The position numbers were made by a program, and so were the translations under genes. A DNA stretch of 64,000 nucleotides from Botrimarina mediterranea (lineage in GTDB: Bacteria; Planctomycetota; Planctomycetia; Pirellulales; Lacipirellulaceae): assembly GCF_007753265.1 (NCBI RefSeq), contig NZ_CP036349.1:3567363-3631362 (forward strand), read 5' to 3'. Numbering within the stretch: the first letter of the stretch is position 1; every line of letters starts with the position of its first letter. Below, piece after piece: positions 9,249-17,505 of this stretch. The notes under the pieces are model-generated. The model was given only the letters and a program-made list of their open reading frames with translations, ran no database searches and was not told the origin of the DNA.

Positions 9249-9551
9249 TTATTTGGCCCGGCGGGCGAGGGGGGCCATCGCAGGGGCGGCCTGCTGGCGG
9301 GCCGGGCGGTAGAAGCCGACCCCTTCCAAGGCCTTGTAGACCTCTTCAAGCGTCTTCTCGCCGAAGTTCGAGATGCTCAGCAGGTCTTCGGGCGAACAGT
9401 GCAACAGGTCGTTGACCGTGAAAACGCCCTTCTCTTCCAGGCAATTCGTCGTGCGGACGGCGAGGCCGATCTCGGCGGTGCTCATCTCGAGGCGACGCTG
9501 GAGATCGTCGCTGGCGGCCTGAACTTTGTCGACCGGAATACGCGTCTTCAT
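9249..9551 (-). CDS. Free-standing RNA polymerase alpha C-terminal-domain protein
   Basis: A 100-residue protein whose residues 28-80 match the alpha-CTD of RNA polymerase: RTTNCLEEKGVFTVNDLL, then LLSISNFGEKTLEEVYKAL with the helix-hairpin-helix turn NFGEKTLEE. In full-length RpoA this domain binds UP-element DNA and activators; here it has no N-terminal assembly domain. A GGAGGG sequence 9 nt before the ATG supports the start. The gene is not beside ribosomal-protein genes. It may act as a small transcription modulator or DNA-binding protein, which is inference. Confidence 0.85.
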   Translation of the reverse strand: MKTRIPVDKVQAASDDLQRRLEMSTAEIGLAVRTTNCLEEKGVFTVNDLLHCSPEDLLSISNFGEKTLEEVYKALEGVGFYRPARQQAAPAMAPLARRAK

Positions 9552-9812
9552 GTCGGGGTTCCCTCCCTTGTGGCGTGTTGTGGTTCTGCACGCGGCGCGG
9601 CGGCTAGCTCCGTCCGAGCCGCAGAATTGTCGCGGAGTTTAGCGATTCGCCGCCGACTCGGGGAGCATTTTCGCCACTTTTTCCACAAATCACGGGACCC
9701 CGCGGTGTGCTAGCGGGTGGCCCGGCGCCGGCGCCGGCCCGTAGACTTCTGTTAAGGCGCTGCCGACGAGCTGGCGCGCGCCGCTGCTACTGGCAAATCG
9801 GACGGACCCGCT

Positions 9813-12104
9813 GTGACGAAACTCCTTGAAGGCCTCAATCCCGCCCAACGTGAAGCGGTCGAGCATGTCGATGGCCCGCTGCTGATCCTCGCCGGGCCGG
9901 GTTCGGGCAAGACCCGCGTCGTCACGCACCGCATCGCCCACCTGTTGTCGCTCGGCGTGCCGGCGTGGCAGATCCTCGCGCTGACGTTCACCAACAAGGC
10001 CGCCGCCGAGATGCGGCTGCGCGTCGAACGGCTCGCTCCCGGTGAGAAGGTCTGGGTGAGCACGTTCCACCGCTTCGGCGCGAAGATGCTGCGGAAGTAC
10101 GCCGAGCGCGTCGGCCTCGACCCCAACTACACGATCTACGACGCGGGCGACGCGCGCCAGACGCTGAAGCGGGTGATCGAGTCGCTGCAGATCCCCGTCA
10201 TGGGCTACACGCCCGACCGGATCGCCGCCGCGATCAGCAAGGCGAAGAACCGCCTGATCGGCCCCGAGGAGTTCAAGCCGCGGCCGGGCAACCCGCTGTC
10301 CGAAATCGTCGCGGCGGTTTACCCCGCATATCAGCAGCGGCTGATCGCGTCGTCGGCGGTGGACTTCGATGACCTTTTGCTGCACATCGCGCGGCTGCTG
10401 CACGACGACGCCGACCTGCGCGCGAATCTCGACGAGCGCTTCCGCTACGTCATGGTGGACGAGTACCAGGACACCAACCGCGCACAGTATGTGCTGCTCC
10501 GCGCGCTGTCGGTCGATCACCCGAACCTTGCCGCGACGGGCGACCCCGACCAGTCGATCTATGGCTGGCGCGGCGCGGACCTCAACAACATCCTCGAGTT
10601 CGAGAACGACTATCCGAGCGTCAAGGTCGTGCGGCTCGAGCAGAACTACCGCAGCACGCCGGCGATCTTGTCGGTCGCCGACACGCTGATCGCTCAGAAC
10701 AAGAAACGCAAAGCCAAGTCGCTGTTCACCGAGAATCCCGAAGGCCCGCCCGTGCGGCTCGTCACTTACGCGGATGGTGACGACGAAGCCCGTGGCGTCG
10801 CCACGGCGATCCGCGACGCGGTCCGCAGCGGCCGCCGGCGCTGGAGTGACTTTGCCGTCTTCTATCGGGTAAACGCGCTGTCGCGGGCGATCGAACGCGT
10901 CTTCCGCCAGCAGCAGATCCCCTTCCAGATGGTGCGCGGGCAGGAGTTCTATCAGCGGCGTGAGATCAAGGACGTGCTGGCCTACTGTCAGCTGATGAAC
11001 AACCCGAAGGACGACCTCGCCTTCGAGCGGACCGTCAACTCGCCCGCGCGCGGCATCGGGGCGAAGACGATCCAGCGTCTCGGCGATTACGCGTACCGTC
11101 ACGGCATCTCCCTGCTCGAATCCGCGCGCGACGCGGCGCAGATCGATGGCGTCACGAAGCGCACCGCAACGCTCGTCGCCAAGTTCGTCACGCTGATGGA
11201 TACGCTCGACGCGTACGTCGGCGGCCCCGCCGAAGAAGCCGTCAGCGCCGTGCTCGAGCACTCCGGCTACCGCAAGCACTTGCAAGGGAGCGATAGCGAA
11301 GAGGACCTCAACCGGCTGGCGAACATCGAAGAGCTGCTCACCGACGCGCGGCAGTTCGACGAGGCCATGGAAGAGGAAGAAGGGGCCGAGGCGAATCTTG
11401 AAGCCTATCTCGAACGCACGTGGCTCGTGAACGAGACCGACGGCTGGGACGACGACAACGACAAGGTGACGCTGATGACGCTCCACGCCGCGAAGGGCTT
11501 GGAGTTCCCGGTCGTGTTCTTGCTTGCGGTCGAGGACGGCATCCTGCCGCACGAGCGTTCGGCGAACGATCCGACGCAGCTCGAAGAGGAACGCCGCTTG
11601 GCGTTCGTGGGCATCACCCGCGCCGAGCAAGAGCTACAGCTCAGCCACGCCCTCCGGCGGGACTACCGCGGCCAGCGCCGCATCGCGATCCCCAGCAGCT
11701 TCTTGATGGAGTTGCCGACCGACACGATGGACCTCGCGCAGCTTGCCGCAACGGACGACCTCGGCCTGGCGCCGGACGATCTGATCGGCGATTGGGGCGA
11801 CGCGCCGGACGAAGAGGTCTATCGCCACGAACCGATTGCCAAAGCGCCTGAGCCGGTCACGGTCGAAGCGCCGGCCATCAAGACGGCGGCGACGCTGCTC
11901 TCTGCGGGCGGGATGGGGGCGATGCGCGTTTCGCCCGACGCGTTCAAGATCGGGATGGAGGTCGAGCACCCCGAGCTCGGCGTCGGAACGGTGCTCACTC
12001 TCAGCGGTTCGGGCAAGGGCCGCCGCGCCGCGGTGATCTTCCCCGACCACGGCGAGAAGCGATTCGTCCTCGCCTTCAGCCCGTTGCGGCCGCTCGGCAA
12101 GTAG
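9813..12104 (+). CDS. pcrA: UvrD/PcrA/Rep-type 3'-5' DNA helicase
   Basis: 763 residues with the superfamily 1A helicase motifs in order: Walker A LAGPGSGKTRVVTHR (about 27), motif Ia LTFTNKAAAEM, motif II VDEYQDTN, motif III GDPDQSIYGWRGA, motif IV QNYRSTP, motif V TLHAAKGLEFPVVF and motif VI EERRLAFVGITRA. The last 50 residues (GMEVEHPELGVGTVL ...) form the PcrA-type C-terminal beta domain used for RNA polymerase contact, which favours PcrA over Rep. Family length about 730-780. It would unwind DNA in repair and replication restart. Start is GTG at 9813 just before the conserved LLEGLNPAQREAVEH. Confidence 0.95.
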   Translation: MTKLLEGLNPAQREAVEHVDGPLLILAGPGSGKTRVVTHRIAHLLSLGVPAWQILALTFTNKAAAEMRLRVERLAPGEKVWVSTFHRFGAKMLRKYAERVGLDPNYTIYDAGDARQTLKRVIESLQIPVMGYTPDRIAAAISKAKNRLIGPEEFKPRPGNPLSEIVAAVYPAYQQRLIASSAVDFDDLLLHIARLLHDDADLRANLDERFRYVMVDEYQDTNRAQYVLLRALSVDHPNLAATGDPDQSIYGWRGADLNNILEFENDYPSVKVVRLEQNYRSTPAILSVADTLIAQNKKRKAKSLFTENPEGPPVRLVTYADGDDEARGVATAIRDAVRSGRRRWSDFAVFYRVNALSRAIERVFRQQQIPFQMVRGQEFYQRREIKDVLAYCQLMNNPKDDLAFERTVNSPARGIGAKTIQRLGDYAYRHGISLLESARDAAQIDGVTKRTATLVAKFVTLMDTLDAYVGGPAEEAVSAVLEHSGYRKHLQGSDSEEDLNRLANIEELLTDARQFDEAMEEEEGAEANLEAYLERTWLVNETDGWDDDNDKVTLMTLHAAKGLEFPVVFLLAVEDGILPHERSANDPTQLEEERRLAFVGITRAEQELQLSHALRRDYRGQRRIAIPSSFLMELPTDTMDLAQLAATDDLGLAPDDLIGDWGDAPDEEVYRHEPIAKAPEPVTVEAPAIKTAATLLSAGGMGAMRVSPDAFKIGMEVEHPELGVGTVLTLSGSGKGRRAAVIFPDHGEKRFVLAFSPLRPLGK

Positions 12105-12418
12105 CGCCACCCGTCTGTCACCCCTTGCGAAGCAAGTCATAAAGACCCAGATAGTGGATATCCACTTTGGGAAGTCCGTGCGCCATCGTGAGAATACGAA
12201 AAGGCTGCGGCATCGCGCTTGGCTTTGTCGGCATGCCCGTCACAAAACGCACTCTGAAACGGGTGGTCACTGAGAAACCATGTGGAAAATCCCCACGGGC
12301 CGACCAATCGCATTCGAATCTTCCTGCGACGTTGTGACGCACTTCGCGCCCACTGCCTCGCCCTAACGGCTGACGAGGCAGCGATATCTCACAGCCGGCA
12401 CAGCTACGAGGGTTGATC
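12105..12418. other. Intergenic gap, nothing recognised
   Basis: About 310 bases after the helicase. Codon use and open frames here do not look coding. GAGGG close before 12419 serves the PilZ-domain gene. No terminator hairpin with a T-tract was seen. Confidence 0.4.
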
Positions 12419-13072
12419 ATGTCAACCGAGATCGAACAGCTGGTGGCCCAATTCGACAACGAGTTCAACTTCCTCTGCAACATCGGCAAGGTTCCGCAAA
12501 CGCCGGCCGCGGCGTTGGAGTCCCACCTGATCGGCAACTGCGCTGGTTGCAACCGCGACCTGCCGTGGCCGGCGCCACGGCCAGGATTCTGGGCCGCCCC
12601 GGTGTCGTGCCCCGAGTGCGGGCAGGTTTACTTCACCGAAGGGCGTAGCACCAACGGCATCGCGCTGCCGCAACTCGAGCCGCCAACCGATGCGCCGAGC
12701 GCACCCGCCGCGCACGGTGCGACGAACAGCTTCCTCGCCTCGGGCAGCAAAGTCTTTTCGGCGTTCTTCGGCGAAGATTGCGAGCGTGTCGAACGCCGGC
12801 GAAGCGTGCGGTATGCCTTGTCGGCGCCCGTCGTCGTTGTGCCGCTGAACGAACAAGGCCGCGCGATCGCCGAGGCGTACGACATGACGCTGCTCAACAT
12901 CTCGGTCGGAGGCGTCGGCCTGATGCGCACCGGGGACGCGATCGCTGATCTAATGCTCATCGACTTCGCCGTCGCGGGCTATCCCGGCGTGCAAGCGGTC
13001 GGCCAAGTGCGCTGGCGCACGACGGCGTACGGCGTGACGAAGCTCGGTTGCGAGTTCATCAAGACGACCTAG
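12419..13072 (+). CDS. PilZ-domain protein with N-terminal zinc-ribbon
   Basis: 217 residues. Residues about 38-65 contain two CxxC pairs (NCAGCN and SCPECGQVYF), a likely zinc ribbon. Residues about 120-215 form a PilZ domain with both c-di-GMP motifs: RRSVR (RxxxR) and NISVGG ([D/N]xSxxG). PilZ proteins bind cyclic di-GMP and pass the signal to partners in motility, polysaccharide or surface attachment control. The ATG at 12419 has GAGGG 8 nt upstream; a TTG two codons earlier is less likely. Combination with a zinc ribbon is uncommon. Standing alone; no diguanylate cyclase nearby. Confidence 0.82.
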   Translation: MSTEIEQLVAQFDNEFNFLCNIGKVPQTPAAALESHLIGNCAGCNRDLPWPAPRPGFWAAPVSCPECGQVYFTEGRSTNGIALPQLEPPTDAPSAPAAHGATNSFLASGSKVFSAFFGEDCERVERRRSVRYALSAPVVVVPLNEQGRAIAEAYDMTLLNISVGGVGLMRTGDAIADLMLIDFAVAGYPGVQAVGQVRWRTTAYGVTKLGCEFIKTT

Positions 13073-13079
13073 CGATGCG

Positions 13080-13460
13080 TTACTCCGGCACGAACGCCAG
13101 CGACGCGGAGTTCACGCAGTAGCGCAAGCCCGTCGGCGGCGGGCCGTCCGGAAAGACGTGGCCCAAGTGGGCGCCGCATTTCGCGCAGATGATCTCTTCG
13201 CGGACCGTGCCGTGGCTCTCGTCGCGACGCGTCGTGACGGCGCCGCCGGTGGCGTCGAAGTAGCTCGGCCAGCCGGTGCCCGAGTCGAACTTCGTCGTCG
13301 AATCGAACAGCCGCTCGCTGCACACCACACAGTGGTACGCGCCGGGCTCCTTGTGATCCCAGTAGGCGCCGGAGAACGGTCGCTCGGTGCCGCAATGCTG
13401 GGTGACCTGATACTGCTCGTCGCTGAGCCGGGCCCGGAGTTCGTCGCTAGATTCAGCCAT
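13080..13460 (-). CDS. msrB: Peptide-methionine (R)-S-oxide reductase MsrB
   Basis: A 126-residue MsrB of usual length. It has the family phrases [20 protein letters not shown], the zinc pairs CVVC and [31 protein letters not shown] and the catalytic cysteine in RYCVNSASL. It reduces methionine-R-sulfoxide in oxidised proteins using thioredoxin. Convergent with the PilZ gene, 7 bp apart. No MsrA is adjacent. Confidence 0.96.
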   Translation of the reverse strand: MAESSDELRARLSDEQYQVTQHCGTERPFSGAYWDHKEPGAYHCVVCSERLFDSTTKFDSGTGWPSYFDATGGAVTTRRDESHGTVREEIICAKCGAHLGHVFPDGPPPTGLRYCVNSASLAFVPE

Positions 13461-13510
13461 GGTGGTGTGCTGGGCAATGGGGCTGGGGACCTATCCGTGT
13501 TACTATAAAG

Positions 13511-13590
13511 AACCACAAAGGAACGAAGGAACAAAGGGGAAGGATTGAAAAAGCATCCTACTTACTTCGTTCCTTCGTTCCTTTGTGGTT
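13511..13590. repeat. Palindromic dispersed repeat
   Basis: A perfect 22-bp inverted repeat, arms 13511-13532 and 13569-13590 (motif AACCACAAAGGAACGAAGGA). It sits between the divergent msrB and methyltransferase genes; a third partial copy of the arm follows at about 13592-13606. Confidence 0.9.
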
Positions 13591-13637
13591 AGTTCCTTCG
13601 TGGTTCAACCCTTCGTCGTTCGGAAGCTGAGAGATTC

Positions 13638-14855
13638 GTGGATACTGAGTTTGCTTACTGCGCCTGTCAGCCGGGCGTTGAGCCTGCCCTCAAGGCAGAG
13701 GTCGCGGCGCGTCAGTCGGGGTGGAAGTTCGCGTTTTCACGCCCGGGGTTTGTGACGTTCAAGCTCCCAGCACCGACGTCACCGGAGCGGTTCGAGCCCG
13801 TGCGGCTCACCTTCGCTCGCACCATCGGCTTGTCGTACGGCCGTGTCGAGGCGCCGTCGTCCGATCCGTTGAGCCTTGCCGCCCGTCTCTGGGAACACGA
13901 AGCGACCCGTGGCTTGACGGCGTCGGGCCCGCTAGCGCTGCACGTCTGGGCACGCGACAACGACCTGCCGGGTGAGAACAGCATTGAGCCCGGTCCTACG
14001 GCCGAGACGCTCGCCGCTGTCGCCGCGATCCGTGACGCGGCGCCCGCGGGGGCCCTGGTGGATCGCAGCGAAGGGGGCGAGAAGGCGCCGCCCCCCGACA
14101 AGGCCGCGACCACCGGCAAGGGGTCCATCAAGGTCGCGCTCGACATCGCGATGGTCGAACCGAACCAGTGGTGGATCGGCGCCCACGCGCTTCGCAGCCG
14201 CATCGACCGCTGGCCGGGGGGCGTGCCGCGACTGGAACTGCCCGGGCACGCCGTCTCGCGCGCGTACTTGAAGATGCAAGAGGGCCTGCGCTGGTCGGCG
14301 TTGCCGGCGCAGCGAGGAGACTTGTGGGTCGAGCTCGGCTGCGCGCCGGGCGGCGCTAGCCAGGCGCTGCTTGAGGCCGGCATGTCGGTCGTCGGCGTCG
14401 ATCCGGCCGAGGTCGATCCGGTGATCGCTACGCACGCCAAGTTCGAGCATCTGCGCGCCCGGGCCAACGAGATCGCGGTCGATGAGATCACCGACGCCGA
14501 CTGGATCGCCGCCGACATCAACTGCGCGCCGCAGTACACGCTCGACGGCGTTGAAAGACTGGTGACTAACTCCTCGACGCACGTCCGCGGCCTCCTGCTG
14601 ACGCTCAAGCTGATTAGCCTCAACCTCGCGCGGCCCGACGTGGTGGCCGACACGATCGCCCGAGTCCGTTCGTGGGGCTTCACCGACGTCCGCACCCGCC
14701 AACTCGCCCACAATCGGCGTGAGTACTGCCTCGCCGCAATGCGCACCCGCAGCCAGCGCCGCGTTAAACGGAGTGGTGGTGCTCGCAAATTGGAAGGAGA
14801 TAAGGGGGATGTTGGTGATAGGGGGGATCGCAAGCGGGCGGGAAAAGCTGATTAA
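13638..14855 (+). CDS. RlmM-like FtsJ-fold SAM-dependent methyltransferase
   Basis: 405 residues. The SAM motif I is ELGCAPGGASQALLEAG near residue 235, followed by VVGVDPAEVDP. The K-D-K-E tetrad of RrmJ/RlmM-type 2'-O-methyltransferases can be placed at YLKMQEGLRW, AADINCAP, LLLTLKLISL and NRREYCLA. The N-terminal 150 residues would be the THUMP-like part. The likely role is 2'-O-methylation of rRNA or another RNA. Start GTG at 13638. The last ~20 residues (after RTRSQRRVKRSGGA) are hydrophilic Gly/Asp/Lys/Arg and are encoded by one arm of a dispersed 44-bp repeat that continues past the stop, so the native C-terminus has been extended or replaced by repeat DNA. Confidence 0.82.
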   Translation: MDTEFAYCACQPGVEPALKAEVAARQSGWKFAFSRPGFVTFKLPAPTSPERFEPVRLTFARTIGLSYGRVEAPSSDPLSLAARLWEHEATRGLTASGPLALHVWARDNDLPGENSIEPGPTAETLAAVAAIRDAAPAGALVDRSEGGEKAPPPDKAATTGKGSIKVALDIAMVEPNQWWIGAHALRSRIDRWPGGVPRLELPGHAVSRAYLKMQEGLRWSALPAQRGDLWVELGCAPGGASQALLEAGMSVVGVDPAEVDPVIATHAKFEHLRARANEIAVDEITDADWIAADINCAPQYTLDGVERLVTNSSTHVRGLLLTLKLISLNLARPDVVADTIARVRSWGFTDVRTRQLAHNRREYCLAAMRTRSQRRVKRSGGARKLEGDKGDVGDRGDRKRAGKAD

Positions 14856-15049
14856 GCTGCCAGCCAAAACTTTGCGGAGTGCGATTCGTAGAATTCATTT
14901 GATTGAACAGCAGTCGCTTAGCGACTGCCCTCATCAACTTATTTTTTTGGAAGCAGTTTAGACTCACAACGACGACGCGTGGCGCAGTGTGATTGAGCAC
15001 ATCGACCGCTTGCGATCCCCCCTATCACCAACATCTCCCTCATCTCCTT
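14794..15049. repeat. Inverted pair of a 44-bp dispersed repeat (MITE-like element A)
   Basis: Arms 14794-14837 and 15006-15049 match at 42 of 44 positions as inverted repeats (core GATGTTGGTGATAGGGGGGA). The roughly 170-bp interior has no coding potential but holds a small hairpin at about 14912-14928. The left arm overlaps the end of the methyltransferase gene and the right arm ends 15 nt before the next start codon. Further copies lie at 23314-23348, 25220-25262 and 25426-25469. Confidence 0.88.
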
Positions 15050-15064
15050 CTCTGAGATTCGACC

Positions 15065-17275
15065 ATGCGTAAGGTCCGAACGGGCGGTGGTTGGCCGGCG
15101 GTGTTGTACACGCTGCGAAAGGCGCGCGAGTCGGGCGGGCTCTTGGCGTTCTGGCGGGCGATGCGGAGTCGGAACGCCTGCAAGACTTGTGCGCTCGGCA
15201 TGGGCGGCCAGCAAGGCGGGATGGTCAACGAGGCGGGGCACTTTCCCGAGGTCTGCAAGAAATCGATGCAGGCGATGGCCGCCGACATGCAGCCGGGTAT
15301 CCCGCGCGATTTCTGGGACCGCTACGGCGCGCGTGAGCTGCGCGCCATGTCGCCCCGGCAGCTTGAGCACTGCGGGCGGTTGGTGGAACCCGTTCGCTAC
15401 ACGGCGGCCGAGGGGCGTTATCGGCCGGTGAGTTGGGACGAGGCGCTCGACGGTGTTGCTGATCAGCTTGCAACCACATCGCCCGACGAGACCTTCTGGT
15501 ACTTCAGTGGCCGCAGCAGCAATGAAGCGGGATTCTTGTTGCAGCTGTTCGCGCGGCTCTACGGCACGAACAACGTCAACAATTGCAGTTACTACTGCCA
15601 CCAGGCGAGCGGCGTCGGCCTCACCAGCGTCACCGGCAGCGGCACGGCGACGATTCAGCTGGAAGACCTCGACAAGGCGGACCTCGTCTTCCTCATCGGC
15701 GGCAACCCGGCGTCGAACCACCCACGGCTGATGACGACGCTCCACGAGTTGCGGCGCCGCGGCGGCGAGGTGATCGTCATCAACCCGCTCGTCGAGACGG
15801 GCCTCGTCAACTTCAGCATCCCGAGCCGGCCGTTGAGTTTGCTGTTCGGTTCGAAGATCGCGAGCCTCTATGTGCAGCCGCACATCGGCGGCGACCTGGC
15901 CCTGCTCGTAGCGATCCAGAAGCGCATCGTCGAACTCGGCATGCACGACGAGGCATTTCTTACCAATCATGCCGCCGGTTGGGACGAACTGCATGTCGCG
16001 CTCAACGCTGCCTCGTACGACGATCTCGTTTCCAGGAGCGGCGTCGATCTGGCGACGATCGACCGCATCGCCGAGGAGTACTCCAAGAGCAAAGCGGCGG
16101 TGTTCGCCTGGACGATGGGTATTACGCACCACGCCCACGGCGTTGAGAACGTGCAGGCGATCGGCAACCTTGCGCTGTTGCGCGGCATGGTGGGCAAGCC
16201 CGGCTCCGGGTTGATGCCGATCCGCGGGCACTCGAACGTGCAGGGCATCGGCTCGATGGGCGTCACGCCGCTCTTGAAGCAGGCGATCTTCGATGGATTG
16301 CAAGAACAGTACGGCGTGCAACTTCCAACGGCCATCGGCCGCGATACGATGGCTTGCATGGAGGGCGCCACGTCCGGTGAGCTGACCACGGCGTTGTGCC
16401 TCGGCGGCAACCTCTATGGCTCGAACCCTGATTCGACGTACGCCGCCGCCGCGCTGGGCAAGCTCAAGCAGATCACCTACCTGAGCACGACTCTCAATAC
16501 GGGCCACGCCCACGGCCTCGCCGACGAGACAATCATACTGCCGGTGCTGGCGCGCGACGAAGAGCCCTCGGCGACGACGCAGGAGTCGATGTTCAACTTC
16601 GTGCGGCTCTCCGACGGCGGCCCGCGTCGGCACGACGGACCACGGAGCGAGGTCGAGGTGATCGCCGACCTCGCCGACCGCGTCGCCAGACGACTCGCTG
16701 GCAATGCGAACCTCTCGGCGCTCGACTGGCCCGCGATGCTTGACACAGGGCGCATCCGCGAAGCCATCGCCAAGGTCGTGCCGGGTTGGGAAAAGGTCGG
16801 CGAGATCGATCGCACCAAAGAAGAATTCCAAATCGACGGCCGGACGTTCCACACGCCGCGATTCCCAACCGCCGATGGCCGCGCGCAGCTGCACGTCCTC
16901 ACGCCGCCGGCGCTACGCGGGGCAGGGGAGGGCGAGCTGCGTGTGATGACCATCCGCAGCGAGGGGCAGTTCAACACGGTCGTCTATGAAGACGACGACC
17001 TCTATCGCGGCGTCGAGGGTCGCTGGGTGATCTTGATGCACCCCGACGATCTTGATCGCTTCGGCGCCAAGGAGGGCGATCCCTTACGCGTCGTCGGGCC
17101 GGCGGGCGAAATGCGCCACGTCCGCGCGACGAAACACCCCGCGATCCGCGCCGGCAACGCGGCCATGTACTACCCCGAGGCAAACGTCCTCGTGAGCCGC
17201 GGCGTTGACCCGTTGAGTAAAACCCCGGCGTTTAAGGGGTTGGTGGTGAGGCTGGAGAAAGAGCCCCAAGCCTGA
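15065..17275 (+). CDS. Molybdopterin oxidoreductase, FdhF/YdeP family
   Basis: 736 residues, usual for YdeP-type proteins. The N-terminal CKTCALGMGG holds a cysteine pair. The molybdopterin domain carries the family phrases WYFSGRSSNEAGFLLQLFA, NNCSYYCHQASG (with the probable metal-ligand cysteine), LIGGNPASNHPR and MPIRGHSNVQGIGSMG. The C-terminal dinucleotide-binding domain has the VYEDDDLYRG and ANVLVSRGVDP phrases. Homologues resemble formate dehydrogenase but the true substrate is unknown; E. coli YdeP is linked to acid resistance. No electron-transfer subunit or fdhD is adjacent. It starts 15 nt after a repeat arm. Confidence 0.85.
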   Translation: MRKVRTGGGWPAVLYTLRKARESGGLLAFWRAMRSRNACKTCALGMGGQQGGMVNEAGHFPEVCKKSMQAMAADMQPGIPRDFWDRYGARELRAMSPRQLEHCGRLVEPVRYTAAEGRYRPVSWDEALDGVADQLATTSPDETFWYFSGRSSNEAGFLLQLFARLYGTNNVNNCSYYCHQASGVGLTSVTGSGTATIQLEDLDKADLVFLIGGNPASNHPRLMTTLHELRRRGGEVIVINPLVETGLVNFSIPSRPLSLLFGSKIASLYVQPHIGGDLALLVAIQKRIVELGMHDEAFLTNHAAGWDELHVALNAASYDDLVSRSGVDLATIDRIAEEYSKSKAAVFAWTMGITHHAHGVENVQAIGNLALLRGMVGKPGSGLMPIRGHSNVQGIGSMGVTPLLKQAIFDGLQEQYGVQLPTAIGRDTMACMEGATSGELTTALCLGGNLYGSNPDSTYAAAALGKLKQITYLSTTLNTGHAHGLADETIILPVLARDEEPSATTQESMFNFVRLSDGGPRRHDGPRSEVEVIADLADRVARRLAGNANLSALDWPAMLDTGRIREAIAKVVPGWEKVGEIDRTKEEFQIDGRTFHTPRFPTADGRAQLHVLTPPALRGAGEGELRVMTIRSEGQFNTVVYEDDDLYRGVEGRWVILMHPDDLDRFGAKEGDPLRVVGPAGEMRHVRATKHPAIRAGNAAMYYPEANVLVSRGVDPLSKTPAFKGLVVRLEKEPQA

Positions 17276-17281
17276 GGGCGA

Positions 17282-17369
17282 GGCGAGCCGGGAGCGTCAG
17301 CGACCGGAGGAACCCTGCCCAAACTATCCAACGGCGGCGCACTCCGGTCGCTGAGGCTCCCGGCTCGCC
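17282..17369. repeat. Palindromic dispersed repeat, same family as a segment inside ilvD
   Basis: Arms 17282-17309 and 17342-17369 are inverted with one mismatch in 28 (core GCCGGGAGCGTCAGCGACCG). The 28-nt left arm recurs exactly, on the opposite strand, at 24568-24595 within the ilvD coding region. Here it follows the oxidoreductase stop codon by 7 nt and could act as a transcript-end hairpin. Confidence 0.9.
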
Positions 17370-17505
17370 TTCAGTCTCCTTAGGTTCTTGGACTCAGCCC
17401 CGCCCCTAGTTATTATCATCACCTGCGCAATTAGGCAGATGGAACGTTTTGCGCAGGTTGAAAGGAGACGCCGCTCGACCTTTGATCCCCTAGTGAGTCT
17501 GCCGC

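Noticed and set aside
9690-11630. 646-codon open frame antisense to the helicase gene
   Set aside because: The plus strand has all helicase motifs; the antisense protein is Arg/Val/Asp-rich with no domain. High G+C content keeps shadow frames open.
14939-16894. 651-codon frame antisense to the molybdopterin oxidoreductase gene
   Set aside because: Shadow of a clear enzyme on the other strand, no recognisable motifs.
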